NCBI GenBank assembly: GCA_002256245.1 | Contig: NKIU01000002.1 | Coordinates: forward strand, 496,001 to 560,000 | Source of the DNA: Pseudorhodobacter sp. PARRP1 | GTDB lineage: Bacteria; Pseudomonadota; Alphaproteobacteria; Rhodobacterales; Rhodobacteraceae | DNA: 64,000 nucleotides | Direction: 5' to 3' | Part shown: positions 15,523-24,915 of the stretch, piece after piece | Numbering within the stretch: the first letter of the stretch is position 1 | How the letters are laid out: every line of letters starts with the position of its first letter | Position numbers and translations under genes: made by a program | The notes under the pieces: generated by a model | Database searches by the model: none | Told to the model about the DNA's origin: nothing | The model's input: the letters and a program-made list of their open reading frames with translations, nothing else

Positions 15523-17346
15523 ATGGACGGCAAGGCCCTGACGGACGCGGTGCGTGTCGAACGCAAAGGCGCTGTGTTGCTGCTTATTCTGGCGCATCGG
15601 CCGGTGAATGTGCTGTCGCATCATCTGCGCGCGATGTTGTCGGCGGCGCTTGCGGAACTGGCGACAAGCGATCTGGCGGCGGTGGTGATCGCCTCGGATC
15701 TGGCGCTGTTTTCGGCGGGCGCGGATCTGTCGGAACTGGGCAAGGCGGCGGGTGCGCCGCGGATGTCGGATCTGTGTTTGCAGATCGAGAATTTTCCCAA
15801 GCCGGTGATTGTGGCGCTGAACGGCAGCACGCTGGGGCCGGGGCTGGAATTGGCTTTGGCCGCGCATGGCCGCATTGCCAGCCCCGCCGCGCAGTTGGGC
15901 TTGCCCGAGATCGGTCTGGGCCTTGTGCCCGAGGCGGGGGCGACGCAGCGCCTGCCGCGTCTGGTTGGGGCGGCGGCGGCGTTAAAGCTGATGCTGGAAC
16001 CCGCACCGATCAGCGCGGCCCAAGCCTTGACCATCGGCTTGGTGGATGAGGTTGTCGAGGGTGATTTGCGTGCCGAAGCCTGCGCTTTTGCGGAACGGAT
16101 GGCTGCGGCCTTGCGCGGTGCCGCGCCCTTGAAAACCGCTGACCGGCGCGATGGTCTGCGCGATGGCCGGGGCTTTCAGGCCGCGGTTGCTGCGGCACGG
16201 GCGCGCTATGCGGCCTCGCCCTTGCCCGCGCCGCTGCATCTGGTGGCCTGTGTCGAGGCGGCGCAACTTTTGCCGCTGGAACAAGGCCTTGCCTTCGAGG
16301 CTGCGGCCTACGAAACCCTGATTGCCACGCCGCAGGCGCAAGGCTTGCGTCACGCGTTTCAGGCCGAGCGGCGCGCGATGTTGCCGCCGGCGGCCTTGGC
16401 GCGCACAGCCCCGGCCAAGCTGGAAAGCCTTGCGGTCTGGGGGGCCTCTGATCCGGCGGCTGCGGTGGTGTTGCAGGCTTTGGCGGCGGGACTGCGCGTC
16501 AGCCTGATCGAGCCTGCACGCGACGCACTTGTGGGCGCGTTACAGAAAATCGCGGCCCAGCAAGAGGCCGCTGTGGCCGAGGGCCGCATGACGCCCGAGG
16601 CCCGCGACGCCGACTGGGCACGGCTGAGCACCGGGTCGGGATTGGGCGCGGGTGTTGATCTGGTGCTGAACAACGCAGACGGCCCCCCCGCCTTGCCAGA
16701 GCCGAGCATCCCGGTGATCGCATTGGGCGCTTTGCCTGCGCGCGGTGCGGGCACGCGGGTGGGCCTCAGCCCGGCCTTGGCTGCCGGATTGGTGGCAGAG
16801 CTTGCGGCGGGGGCAGATGCGCCGCCCGCGACGCAGGCGATGGGGCTGGCTTTGGCGCGCCGTCTGGGCTGGAAGCCGGTGTTCACCGGCCCCGGTGGGC
16901 CAATCGACCGCCGCCTGCGCGCGGCCATGTCCGCCGCCATTGCGCAGCTTGAGGCCGAGGGGGTGACGCGCCCGGTGATTGGCGCCGCGCTGGGATCGTT
17001 CGGCATTGGTGTGTCTGCGCGTGGCCCGCTGCCTGCGCCGCCCGCGGGGGCAAAACAGGTGCTGGACGCCTGCCTTGCGGCGATGGCCAATCAGGGCGCG
17101 CGGCTGATCAGCGAAGGTGTCGCGCGCAGGCCGCTGGATGTCGATGCCGCGGCGGTTCTGCATGGCATATTCCCGCGCTGGCACGGCGGGCCATTGTTTC
17201 AGGCCGACACGCGCGGGCTGCTGGTCTTACGCGCCGATCTGCGCAAACGGGCCGAGGTTGCGCCGCAGATTTACGCGCCCGATGCGCTGTTTGATCGCCT
17301 GATCGCCGATGGCCGCGATTTTGCATCGCTGAACCGCGCGCCGTAG
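15523..17346 (+). CDS. FadJ/FadB-like protein with intact enoyl-CoA hydratase and eroded dehydrogenase domain
   Basis: A 607-residue protein laid out like the beta-oxidation multifunctional enzyme. The crotonase domain (about residues 1-190) keeps both catalytic glutamates, in GPGLELALA and GLPEIGLG. The second half should be 3-hydroxyacyl-CoA dehydrogenase. Its NAD loop reads WGASDPAAAVVLQ in place of GxGxMG, the HFFSPA catalytic-His segment reads VGLSPA, and a stretch normally between them is missing; the C-terminal FPRWHGGP motif remains. Normal enzymes are about 100 residues longer. Start ATG 15523 is preferred to 15460. Hydration activity is likely; NAD-dependent oxidation is doubtful. 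Confidence 0.85.
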   Translation: MDGKALTDAVRVERKGAVLLLILAHRPVNVLSHHLRAMLSAALAELATSDLAAVVIASDLALFSAGADLSELGKAAGAPRMSDLCLQIENFPKPVIVALNGSTLGPGLELALAAHGRIASPAAQLGLPEIGLGLVPEAGATQRLPRLVGAAAALKLMLEPAPISAAQALTIGLVDEVVEGDLRAEACAFAERMAAALRGAAPLKTADRRDGLRDGRGFQAAVAAARARYAASPLPAPLHLVACVEAAQLLPLEQGLAFEAAAYETLIATPQAQGLRHAFQAERRAMLPPAALARTAPAKLESLAVWGASDPAAAVVLQALAAGLRVSLIEPARDALVGALQKIAAQQEAAVAEGRMTPEARDADWARLSTGSGLGAGVDLVLNNADGPPALPEPSIPVIALGALPARGAGTRVGLSPALAAGLVAELAAGADAPPATQAMGLALARRLGWKPVFTGPGGPIDRRLRAAMSAAIAQLEAEGVTRPVIGAALGSFGIGVSARGPLPAPPAGAKQVLDACLAAMANQGARLISEGVARRPLDVDAAAVLHGIFPRWHGGPLFQADTRGLLVLRADLRKRAEVAPQIYAPDALFDRLIADGRDFASLNRAP

Positions 17347-17358
17347 CGGCAGCCGCAC

Positions 17359-17574
17359 TCAGGCCAGAATGACCCCGACCACCACCATGATCAGCCCCAG
17401 AAACGACACCGCCAGCGCCCCCATGTTCCAGGCCACCACGCGCTGCATGGCGCGGCGGGCCTGATCGTCGGGCAGCGCCTGGCGTTTGATGCCCAGCACC
17501 AGCTTGATGCACCAGCCAAGCCCTGCGATGCCCAAAAGCGTAAGCCCGGTGCCGATCCAGATCACGATGTGCAT
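17359..17574 (-). CDS. small two-helix membrane protein
   Basis: A 71-residue protein with two hydrophobic helices (about residues 3-27 and 45-70) and a basic loop between them. GGGAGG precedes the ATG at 17574 with good spacing. It converges with the FadJ-like gene, ending 12 bp away. I recognise no named family. Confidence 0.65.
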   Translation of the reverse strand: MHIVIWIGTGLTLLGIAGLGWCIKLVLGIKRQALPDDQARRAMQRVVAWNMGALAVSFLGLIMVVVGVILA

Positions 17575-17707
17575 CTTATGCCTCCCTGAAAACCCGCCCC
17601 TGCGGTAACGCCCTTGGCAAAGCCTTGCAAGCCTTCGCGCGCTGCGCTTGATCCCGCGCGCTGCGCCCTATAGGAAAAGCCAAACCCAAAGCAGAAGAGC
17701 CCCCGCG

Positions 17708-17962
17708 ATGAATGATGTAACTGCCGCCTATACCGTGACCGCCGACGAGCTGCGCCAATTCATCGAGCGCGCCGAGCAACTTGCCTCTGAGAAAAAGGAC
17801 GTGGCCGAGCAGGAGAAAGAGCTGTTCGCCGAAGCCAAGGGCCGCGGTTATGACACCAAGGTGATGCGCAAGGTGATCGCGCTGCGCAAGCGCAAGCCCG
17901 ATGAGATTGCCGAAGAAGAGGCGATCATCGACATGTATAAAGCCGCGCTGGGGATGCAGTAA
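17708..17962 (+). CDS. gapR: GapR-type DUF2312 nucleoid-associated protein
   Basis: An 84-residue protein matching UPF0335/DUF2312 almost end to end: a helical N-terminus (ELRQFIERAEQLASEKKDVA) and the conserved core GRGYDTKVMRKVIALRKRK. In Caulobacter the homologue GapR is a tetrameric clamp that binds overtwisted DNA ahead of replication and transcription. Start ATG 17708 gives the usual family length. It stands alone, with a hairpin 58 bp beyond its stop. Confidence 0.93.
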   Translation: MNDVTAAYTVTADELRQFIERAEQLASEKKDVAEQEKELFAEAKGRGYDTKVMRKVIALRKRKPDEIAEEEAIIDMYKAALGMQ

Positions 17963-18020
17963 CCGTCGCAGATGCAGTCCGGTCGCCCGCGCGGCTAGTG
18001 ACTTGCACCGATACGACCTT

Positions 18021-18042
18021 CGCGCCACACGATCCGGTGTGG
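18021..18042 (+). terminator. hairpin downstream of gapR
   Basis: Perfect 8-bp stem CGCCACAC / GTGTGGCG with a 6-nt loop. There is no clear T-run, so it may be a 3'-end stabiliser or a weak terminator. Confidence 0.5.
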
Positions 18043-18128
18043 CGCGGGGGGCTAAGGCCCGGATTTTCAGCATTTGCGCCAACGGCTGCGCATCTTGCCG
18101 CAGAATTTTCCCCGCTTATTGTCCCCGC

Positions 18129-19001
18129 TTACGGTGCGATGAACTGCACGCCCGGCATATGGGCGATGCGATACACATCTTCCTCATAAAGTGCGGTCAA
18201 TTCATCGACGGTGGCCGCGGTCCAGCCGGGCATCGACACTTCGGCATTGATGCGATCGGGCAGCGCGAACTTGTCAAGAAACGCCGAGACGATCTTGCGC
18301 CACTGCATCGTCGATGCCGGTGGGTGACTATCAAGATAGCTTTGCAGCCGCGACAGCCCCTCGCCCGACATCAGCGTGGCCAGCAGATCGGTCTCGCCAT
18401 CCAGCACGACATCCTCGGGCAAACCTGCCACCGCGCGCAACACCTCGGGCCAGATCAGCGGCGTGTCTTCGTCGCACCAGATCGTCAGCGGCGTGCCGGG
18501 GTTAAGCGCAAGGATACGCTGCACCACCTCGGACCAGTGCAACTGAAAGATATCCGCCGTGCCGATGAATTCGGCATAGGTCTTGTTCGGCAGCTTTTCC
18601 AGCAGCGCAGGCAAGAAGGTTGCCGGGTTGCGGATCGCCAGATGAAACTCGGCCTCGATCTCGGGGAAGATCTGGCTGAAGGCGCGCACGCGCTCTCCGG
18701 CGGCCGGGTAGAGTGTGCCATCAAGCGCCCAAGGGGCCAGTGACAAAAAGCTGTCCCACGACAGGATCATGCGGTCGGCGATATCTTCTTCCATGATCTT
18801 GTCAAGGATCAGCGCCTGCGTGTCCCGGCTGGCGGCGCTGCCCTTCAACTGGATAGCGGTGTCGCGCAGCAAATTGCGGTAGCGTTTCGGCCCCGGCACG
18901 ACGATGCCATGCTCGGCCAGCAATTCACGGTTTTTCAGAAGACATTTCAGCAGCCGCTCTTCATCGGTGAAGTGCGCGCCAAGGTGATAGACGATCCGCA
19001 T
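18129..19001 (-). CDS. conserved hypothetical, possibly sulfotransferase-like
   Basis: A 290-residue soluble protein. ATG 19001 gives MRIVYHLGAHFTDEERLLKC, whose start resembles the beta-strand and loop that begins sulfotransferase-like P-loop proteins, but no clear PAPS-binding motif is visible. Upstream in-frame extensions run into the opposite-strand permease region and were not used. The gene is divergent from the permease, with the two starts about 90 bp apart. Function unknown. Confidence 0.65.
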   Translation of the reverse strand: MRIVYHLGAHFTDEERLLKCLLKNRELLAEHGIVVPGPKRYRNLLRDTAIQLKGSAASRDTQALILDKIMEEDIADRMILSWDSFLSLAPWALDGTLYPAAGERVRAFSQIFPEIEAEFHLAIRNPATFLPALLEKLPNKTYAEFIGTADIFQLHWSEVVQRILALNPGTPLTIWCDEDTPLIWPEVLRAVAGLPEDVVLDGETDLLATLMSGEGLSRLQSYLDSHPPASTMQWRKIVSAFLDKFALPDRINAEVSMPGWTAATVDELTALYEEDVYRIAHMPGVQFIAP

Positions 19002-19088
19002 TGGGGGGTGGCCTGCCTGCTTGTTCTTGTTGTCGCAACTATAGTGGGTTTTCTTTACAGGGAAATAGCTTTCCGCTATCTGGCGCGG

Positions 19089-20756
19089 ATGATGCCTTTG
19101 CAAAACACTCGGAAATCATCGCGGCTTCAGCGCATCAGGGCGCTGCGCTGCGATATCTGGTCGCTGGGCGCGCTGCTGGTGGGCGGCATCGTGCTGGTGC
19201 CGATGCTGGCGGTGGTGTGGATCGCGTTTCATCCCACCGAAAACATCTGGCCGCATCTGCTTTCCACCGTGTTGCCGCGCTATTTCACCGCCACGCTGCG
19301 GATGATGCTGGGCGTAGGCGTGCTGTCGGCGGCGATGGGGGCGGGGGCGGCTTGGCTGGTGGTGATGTATCGCTTTCCGGGCAGCCGGGTGCTCGACTAT
19401 GTCTTGCTGTTTCCGATGGCGATCCCGGCCTATGTCGGCGCCTATGCGCTGGTGGATTTTCTGGATTACGCAGGCCCGTTGCAGATCGCCCTGCGCGCGA
19501 CCTTTGGCTGGCAGAACGCCCGCGACTATTGGTTTCCCGAGATCAACTCCGAGCCTGCGGCGATTCTCGTGCTGTCGGCGGCGCTTTACCCTTACGTCTA
19601 TCTGATGACACGCGCAGCGCTGCGCGAGCAGTCGGGCGCAAGCTATGAGGTGGCGCGCTCGTTGGGCCTTGGGCCGTGGGCGATGTTCTGGCGGCTGGGT
19701 CTGCCGCTGGTGCGTCCGGCGGTTGCGGCAGGCGTCGCGCTGACCATGATGGAGACGGTGGCCGATTTCGGCACGGTTTCCACCTTTGGCGTGCAGACGC
19801 TGACGACCGGAGTGTTCTCTACCTGGTTGAACGGCGGCAATGCGGGGGGGGCTGCGCAACTGGCCGGGGTGATCCTGGCCTTGGTGCTGGTGCTTCTCAG
19901 CATCGAGCATTTGGGGCGTCGCAATGCGCGCTTTCACCGCCCGTCGCGCGCATCCCGCCCGGTCAGCCCGATTGCGCTGCACGGCGTGCAGGCGGGCTGT
20001 GCGACGGCGCTGTGCCTCATCCCGTTCCTGCTTGGCTTTGCGCTGCCGACCGCCGTGATGCTGGGCCATGCGCTGGCCAAGCCGCAGATGTGGCTGGCAC
20101 CGGGGCTGCTTGAGGCCGCGCTGAACACGGTGATCGTGGGCGGAGTTGCGGCGATCCTGACCGTGCTTGCGGCGCTGTTTCTGGTTTACGGGGTGCGGAT
20201 GGCCGGGCGCAGCTTGGCCCGCACCGTGCTGCCGGTGACGACACTGGGCTATGCGATGCCCGGCGCGGTGCTGGCGGTGGGGCTGCTGCTGCCCTTGGCC
20301 GCCCTTGATCACCGCGTGGCCGATCTGGTGCTGGCGGTGACCGGTCACGATCCGGGGCTTATGCTGACGGGCACGGCGGCGGCGATTGTGCTGGCCTATC
20401 TGGTGCGGTTTTTCGGCATCGCACAGGGTGCGGTCGATTCGGCCTTCGGGCGGATTTCGCCGTCGCTGCCCCTGGCCGCGCGCAGCCTTGGGCGCGGGCA
20501 GGGCGGCACGCTGCGCGACGTGTATCTGCCCTTGATGCGCGGCTCGGTGCTGACGGCGCTGCTGTTGGTGTTTGTCGAATGCGTCAAGGAATTGCCCGCC
20601 ACCCTCTTGCTGCGCCCGTTCAACTTCAACACCCTCGCGACCCGGGTTTACGAACTTGCCAGCCTTGAGCGCATCGGCGAAGGCGCCCCCGCCGCGCTGA
20701 TCGTCACCGCGATGGGGCTGGCAGCCGTCGCGCTGCTGGTGCGCGCCACCCGTTAG
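19089..20756 (+). CDS. Fbp/Afu-type iron(III) ABC permease with two fused permease domains
   Basis: About 555 residues with around twelve membrane helices and two BPD_transp_1 units. The coupling loops are YEVARSLGLGPWAMFWRLGLP and, in the second half, LAARSLGRGQGGTLRDVYLP (shown in part). This duplication is characteristic of FbpB/SfuB ferric-iron permeases. No ATPase or binding protein lies next to it, so the rest of the transporter is elsewhere. The start is uncertain: ATG 19089 or 19092, without a good Shine-Dalgarno. Confidence 0.85.
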   Translation: MMPLQNTRKSSRLQRIRALRCDIWSLGALLVGGIVLVPMLAVVWIAFHPTENIWPHLLSTVLPRYFTATLRMMLGVGVLSAAMGAGAAWLVVMYRFPGSRVLDYVLLFPMAIPAYVGAYALVDFLDYAGPLQIALRATFGWQNARDYWFPEINSEPAAILVLSAALYPYVYLMTRAALREQSGASYEVARSLGLGPWAMFWRLGLPLVRPAVAAGVALTMMETVADFGTVSTFGVQTLTTGVFSTWLNGGNAGGAAQLAGVILALVLVLLSIEHLGRRNARFHRPSRASRPVSPIALHGVQAGCATALCLIPFLLGFALPTAVMLGHALAKPQMWLAPGLLEAALNTVIVGGVAAILTVLAALFLVYGVRMAGRSLARTVLPVTTLGYAMPGAVLAVGLLLPLAALDHRVADLVLAVTGHDPGLMLTGTAAAIVLAYLVRFFGIAQGAVDSAFGRISPSLPLAARSLGRGQGGTLRDVYLPLMRGSVLTALLLVFVECVKELPATLLLRPFNFNTLATRVYELASLERIGEGAPAALIVTAMGLAAVALLVRATR

Positions 20757-20812
20757 CAAATCGCAAGCACCCCCTTGCCACCGACCACGCCTGACGATAT
20801 TTGAAACGGGTC

Positions 20813-20888
20813 GCCCTTATAGCTCAGCTGGTAGAGCACCTGATTTGTAATCAGGGGGTCTCGGGTTCGAATCCTGATGGGGGCACCA
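20813..20888 (+). tRNA. tRNA-Thr (anticodon TGT)
   Basis: A 76-nt cloverleaf with encoded CCA. The acceptor stem is GCCCTTA/TGGGGGC (two G-T pairs), the anticodon stem CCTGA/TCAGG encloses TTTGTAA, and the T-arm reads TCGGGTTCGAATCCTGA. The TGT anticodon reads ACA threonine codons. Confidence 0.97.
20876..20888 (+). repeat. possible attL: tRNA 3' end
   Basis: GATGGGGGCACCA at the tRNA 3' end is repeated exactly at 21711-21723, 835 bp downstream. A duplicated tRNA 3' end is the usual trace of site-specific integration. Confidence 0.5.
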
Positions 20889-21710
20889 TTTATCTTCTAG
20901 CTATACTCAATCATATAACGATTTCACCATTTTAACGCCTCCCTCGGTCCACATTAAGGTCCACAGGAGATTCACATTCATGAGTGTTACGGCGACACTG
21001 AAATATCAGTGCGACCTTGGTGGAGATCGTTGGGATTTTGCGCGTTCCTCTTATGCTATCTCTGCCAGTCAAATAGTTGTGGTGAAATGCTTTGAGGTTA
21101 ACCTGATATCCTTGCTGCCTCCCTCTCTCAAATTGCGCGAGATCAGGAGGAGTTGTGGTTCCGAACAAAATTGCCTTATTGACGAGATCGCCTGCCGCGT
21201 GGCACCCTTTGGGGGCGGATATTGGGTTGATTGCCGTCTTCCCAATATCATCCACGCGGCAGACTCGCCGGAGCCAGCTAGGGCAGGGAAACACTCTCAG
21301 ATGCAGGATGCGTCGTTAGCGCATCCATTAGTTGCGCATGAGTTTCAGTAGTTTTCCTGCCTAAGCCTCTCTAACGTGAGGCAAATCTTAGGGCGCATCA
21401 ACGCATTTTTTACCCTTACGCACCAGATTTTGTGCTTGACCCACATGCCGTGTGCAGCCCTGAGGAGCTTAGGATATTCTAAGTATTCAAACATTTTCTG
21501 CACCACGAGACGGCGATTGTTCGCAATGAGACCAAAAGACATCGCTTGATCGCGGAGAGTATGGGCGAACGGGACACGCTTCCAACTTTGGCGGAGAGAT
21601 TTTCAGGTCGGCAAACAAGGCTACGTTAGGTCCACAATTAAGGGCGCGGAGAGTTCTAAAGCTTTGATATGATATACATTTGAGGTGCTCGATTTCCCGG
21701 TGCTACGCCC
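20889..21710. mobile_element. AT-richer remnant bounded by tRNA-derived repeats
   Basis: This 822-bp stretch is visibly richer in A and T than the rest of the window and lies between the tRNA end and its 13-bp copy. It contains short open frames only: 20980-21351 on plus (123 codons, AGGAG upstream of ATG) and 21345-21542 on minus (65 codons). Neither resembles an integrase or any protein I know. I read it as the residue of an excised or decayed integrative element; no integrase is left. Confidence 0.45.
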
Positions 21711-21723
21711 GATGGGGGCACCA
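21711..21723 (+). repeat. possible attR: copy of tRNA-Thr 3' end
   Basis: Exact 13-bp copy of 20876-20888 (GATGGGGGCACCA). The sequence just before it, GGTGCTACGCCC, does not match the tRNA. Confidence 0.5.
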
Positions 21724-22272
21724 AATCACCACTCTGGTTTTGGTTGCCGATGCGGGCGCGGTGTGACTCGTATTGATTCTGTCACTGTGTTCACAATCCC
21801 TTTAGAGGACCTGAGCGTCGCTGTTCCACCAGTCTGGAAGGCATGACTGCGGCCGCAAGCATTGGCGTCCGAGGCGAGACAGAAGTCTTGAAGACATGAC
21901 CTGATCGCATCGCGACGCATTGGGGGCGATACGAAGGCTCCTGTTGCACTGACATCGCGTTTTGTAGATCTGAACCGCTGGCCTAGTCGCGTGTTTGAGG
22001 CATACGACGGCACCACGATCCTTGTGAGAACGGCTGCCGTGCAGGTTCTGTTTTTCGGCCAACCATGATTGCGCCAAAGATCGGGTTTTGGTCCAAGGCA
22101 CCGGATTTGCGGGCGAGGCGCATGCGGTGATCGTGGCGCAGGTGAACAACATCGCCACTGTGCCCGCGTTCAGCGTCGATCCTTCCGCGTCCGGTGGCTG
22201 GCTGCCTTGCTGCTTGAACGGTGTTTGGCTTCGTGTCATGCCTGCTTGGCACAAGGTCAGCCCGGAGCATGA
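21724..22272. other. 549-bp gap without a recognisable gene
   Basis: It lies between the putative attR and dgkA. Open frames on both strands are short or overlap each other, and none shows a familiar motif or good Shine-Dalgarno. GC content rises toward dgkA. It may contain fragments of a lost gene. Confidence 0.5.
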
Positions 22273-22635
22273 ATGCGCCTTTTCGATGAAATCCGCCGGA
22301 TCGGACAAACGGCGGGCTATTCGCTTGCGGGGTGGCAGCATGCTTGGCGTGCCGAGAAAAGCCTGCGGCAATGGGCCTATGTGAACCTTGCGGCATGGGT
22401 TGCCTTGATTGCCCTGCGACCGCCTTTGTGGGCCTGCGCGATGATCGTCGCACAAGGGTTACTGCTGCTGGCGTTCGAGTTGATAAACTCCGCGATCGAG
22501 GCCACCATCGACTATATCTCGACCGCGCGGCATCCGCTGGCCAAGGCCGCCAAGGATACCGGCTCGGCTGCGGTGGCGGTGATGGGTTTGGCCTATATCG
22601 CCACTTGGGTCTTTGTGCTGCTTGCCCTTTTCTGA
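22273..22635 (+). CDS. dgkA: diacylglycerol kinase (DgkA)
   Basis: A 120-residue protein with three membrane helices. It shows the small prokaryotic DAGK motifs ELINSAIEATID (residues near 74-85) and AKDTGSAAV, including the catalytic/metal-binding glutamates. It phosphorylates diacylglycerol released from phospholipid headgroup turnover. Length equals the family. The upstream DNA is decayed, so it may be the first intact gene after the accessory insert. Confidence 0.92.
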   Translation: MRLFDEIRRIGQTAGYSLAGWQHAWRAEKSLRQWAYVNLAAWVALIALRPPLWACAMIVAQGLLLLAFELINSAIEATIDYISTARHPLAKAAKDTGSAAVAVMGLAYIATWVFVLLALF

Positions 22636-22671
22636 CGCGGCGCTAGGCTTGCGGGCAGAGCGGAGGCACCT

Positions 22672-23400
22672 TTGACCGATAGCAAACACATACTGATCAC
22701 CGGCGCGGGGTCGGGCATTGGCCGGGCGACAGCGCGGCTGTTTCTGGCGGCGGGCTGGAACGTCGCGCTGATGGGGCGCCGGGCCGAGGCTTTGGCTGAA
22801 ACCGCAGGCACGCATCCTGCCACGCTGCTGCCCGCCGACGTCAGCAACCCCGCCGAGGTTGAGGCGGCTTTTGCCAAATTGCCCCGGCTGGATGTGCTGT
22901 TCAACAACGCAGGCATTTCCGCCCCCGCCGCGACGATTGATGAAATCTCGGTGGAACAATGGCTTGCGGTCAGCAACACCAACATCACCGGCATGTTTTT
23001 GTGCGCGCGGGCGGCGTTTCGGATGATGCGGCATCAATCCCCGCGCGGCGGGCGCATCATCAACAACGGCTCGATCTCGGCGCATGTGCCGCGTCCGGGT
23101 TCGGTGCCCTACACCATGTCGAAACATGCGGTCACCGGCCTGACCCGCACGCTGGGGCTGGACGGTCGCGCCTTTGACATCGCGGCAGGCCAGATCGACA
23201 TCGGCAACGCCCTAACCGATATGGCGGCGCAATTCACCGAAGGCGTACGCCAGGCCAATGGCCAGACCGCGACGGAGCCGGTGATGGATGTCGCCCATGT
23301 CGCCGATGCGGTGCTGCACATGGCCAACCTGCCGCTGTCGGTCAACGTGCCCTTCATGACGATCATGGCGCGCGACATGCCCTTTATCGGGCGCGGCTAG
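22672..23400 (+). CDS. short-chain dehydrogenase/reductase
   Basis: A 242-residue classical SDR: cofactor loop TGAGSGIG (residues 10-17), NNAG near residue 82, catalytic Ser in NNGSISAH, and YTMSK (Tyr/Lys) near residue 147. It starts at TTG 22672 with GGAGG ideally placed. Substrate unknown. Confidence 0.88.
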   Translation: MTDSKHILITGAGSGIGRATARLFLAAGWNVALMGRRAEALAETAGTHPATLLPADVSNPAEVEAAFAKLPRLDVLFNNAGISAPAATIDEISVEQWLAVSNTNITGMFLCARAAFRMMRHQSPRGGRIINNGSISAHVPRPGSVPYTMSKHAVTGLTRTLGLDGRAFDIAAGQIDIGNALTDMAAQFTEGVRQANGQTATEPVMDVAHVADAVLHMANLPLSVNVPFMTIMARDMPFIGRG

Positions 23401-23501
23401 GGCTGACGCACATTGCGGCAAATGCCAAAGCCCCTTAGTCCAACAGCGACGTCCAAGCCGCAACGGCTGGGACGCTGTGCAAAAGGATTGTGGTGAAGGT
23501 G

Positions 23502-24328
23502 ATGATTCCGTTCAATAAGCCAGCCGTCGCCGGGCAAGAATTCAGCTTGTCGTAACAAGCGGTGGATCGCGGGCAGCTTTCGGGGGACGGGCTGTTCACC
23601 AAGCGTTGTTCGGAACACATCGTTGCCATGACCGGCGCGCGTGCGGCCTTGCTGACCCATTCCTGCACCGCCGCACTGGAAATGGCCGCGATTTTGGCTG
23701 ATCTGAAGCCAGGAGACGAGGTGATCATGCCCTCGTTCACCTTCGTGTCGACCGCCAATGCGGTGGCGTTGCGTGGGGCTGTGCCGGTGTTTGTCGATAT
23801 CGACCCGTCCAGCCTGAATATGGACCCCGACAAGACCGCCGCCGCCGTCACCACGCGCACGCGTGCGATTTTTGCGGTGCATTACGCGGGCTTCCCGGCC
23901 GATATGGACCGTCTTGCCGAAATCGCCCGCGCGCATGATTTGCTGTTGGTCGAAGATGCCGCACAGGCGCTTGGCTCTACCTGCAAGGGCAGGCTGGCGG
24001 GGTCGCTTGGTGATCTGGCGCCGATACAACCGGAAACGGCCGTGTTTTCTATCTGATGATGCGCGGCATCGAGGATCGCGATGGCTTTATCGCGCATATG
24101 GGCCGGGCCGAAATCATCATGTCGTTGCATTATGTGCCGCTGCATGCGGCCCCTGCCGGACTGCGCTGTGGGCGCAGCGATGGCGCTTTGCCGGTGACAG
24201 ACGCCGTTTCAGCGCGGTTTGTGCGCTTGCCGATTTATTTTGGCCTGTCAGATGCCATCGACTGCGTGATCAGCGTGACGCGCAACTATTTGCGCGCAAA
24301 ACCGGCGGCGGCATCACGGCATATCTGA
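23502..24328 (+). pseudogene. decayed DegT/DnrJ/EryC1 (WecE-like) sugar aminotransferase
   Basis: The reading begins MIPFNKPAVAGQEFSL as in WecE-type PLP aminotransferases and hits TAA at 23553. The same frame continues with CSEHIVAMTGARAALLTHSC and VEDAAQALGS (PLP-site region) up to about 24010. It then jumps, with frameshift and loss of a large internal segment that includes the PLP lysine, to a C-terminal piece (HYVPLHAAPAG at about 24125) ending at 24328. One nonsense mutation plus an internal deletion make it non-functional. Confidence 0.85.
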
Positions 24329-24339
24329 ACGTCAGCCAA

Positions 24340-24816
24340 ATGTGGGCCATGGGCTTTGCAAGCCTAGGGCAGAACGTGAAAATCAACGACAAGGCTGCGA
24401 TCTATAGCGCAGAACAAATGCAGATTAGCGATCACGGCTGGATTGATGATTTCTGTGTGGTGTCTGCTCGCCTTGCTATCGGTCGAAATTTGCATGTCGC
24501 CCCATTTTGTTTGCAGGCCGGGGCGGTGCAGGGGACCACGCTGGAGGATTTTGCAGGCTTGGCTGACCGGGTCAGCGTGTTCGCGCAGTCGGATGATTAT
24601 TCGGGGGCGAAGATGACCCATCCTGCGGTGCCCGCGCGCCATAGGGCCGCGCGGTGTGCTGTGGTGCGGATTGGACGGCACTCTCTTGTCGGGGCAGGGG
24701 CATAGATTGCGCCGGGGGTGATTTTGGCCCAAGGCACCGCCGTGTGGGCCGCATCTCTTATGCTGCGCTCGACCGAAGCTTGGACGATTTACGCCGGAAG
24801 CCCCGCGCGCGCTTAA
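24340..24816 (+). pseudogene. decayed hexapeptide-repeat acyltransferase
   Basis: Starts at ATG 24340 and shows left-handed beta-helix repeats (IGRNLHVAPFC, VRIGRHSLVGAGA). TAG at 24703-24705 interrupts the frame. Translation beyond it continues the family pattern (IAPGVILAQGTAV, then WTIYAGSPARA) to TAA at 24814. Such enzymes acetylate sugars in surface-polysaccharide synthesis. The adjacent genes are also broken, so the whole locus is decaying. Confidence 0.82.
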
Positions 24817-24915
24817 ACCGCGCAGTCGGGATTTGCTGATGCAAGAGCATGACCATCTTCGCGAAGATAAGCCTGCAACGGCGGCCATACCGGTCGCGAA
24901 AGGGCAGAGAGCAAG

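Noticed and set aside
18909-19088. Longer N-terminus for the Fbp-type permease
   Set aside because: The extension overlaps the divergent gene's start region and adds sequence without family resemblance.
19116-20759. 547-codon minus-strand open frame opposite the Fbp-type permease
   Set aside because: The His/Arg/Gln-rich composition is typical of the complement of a membrane protein; the permease is clear on plus.
20980-21351. 123-codon ORF as an integrase or transposase
   Set aside because: It has a plausible start but no catalytic motif or similarity I can recognise; kept only as part of the remnant region.
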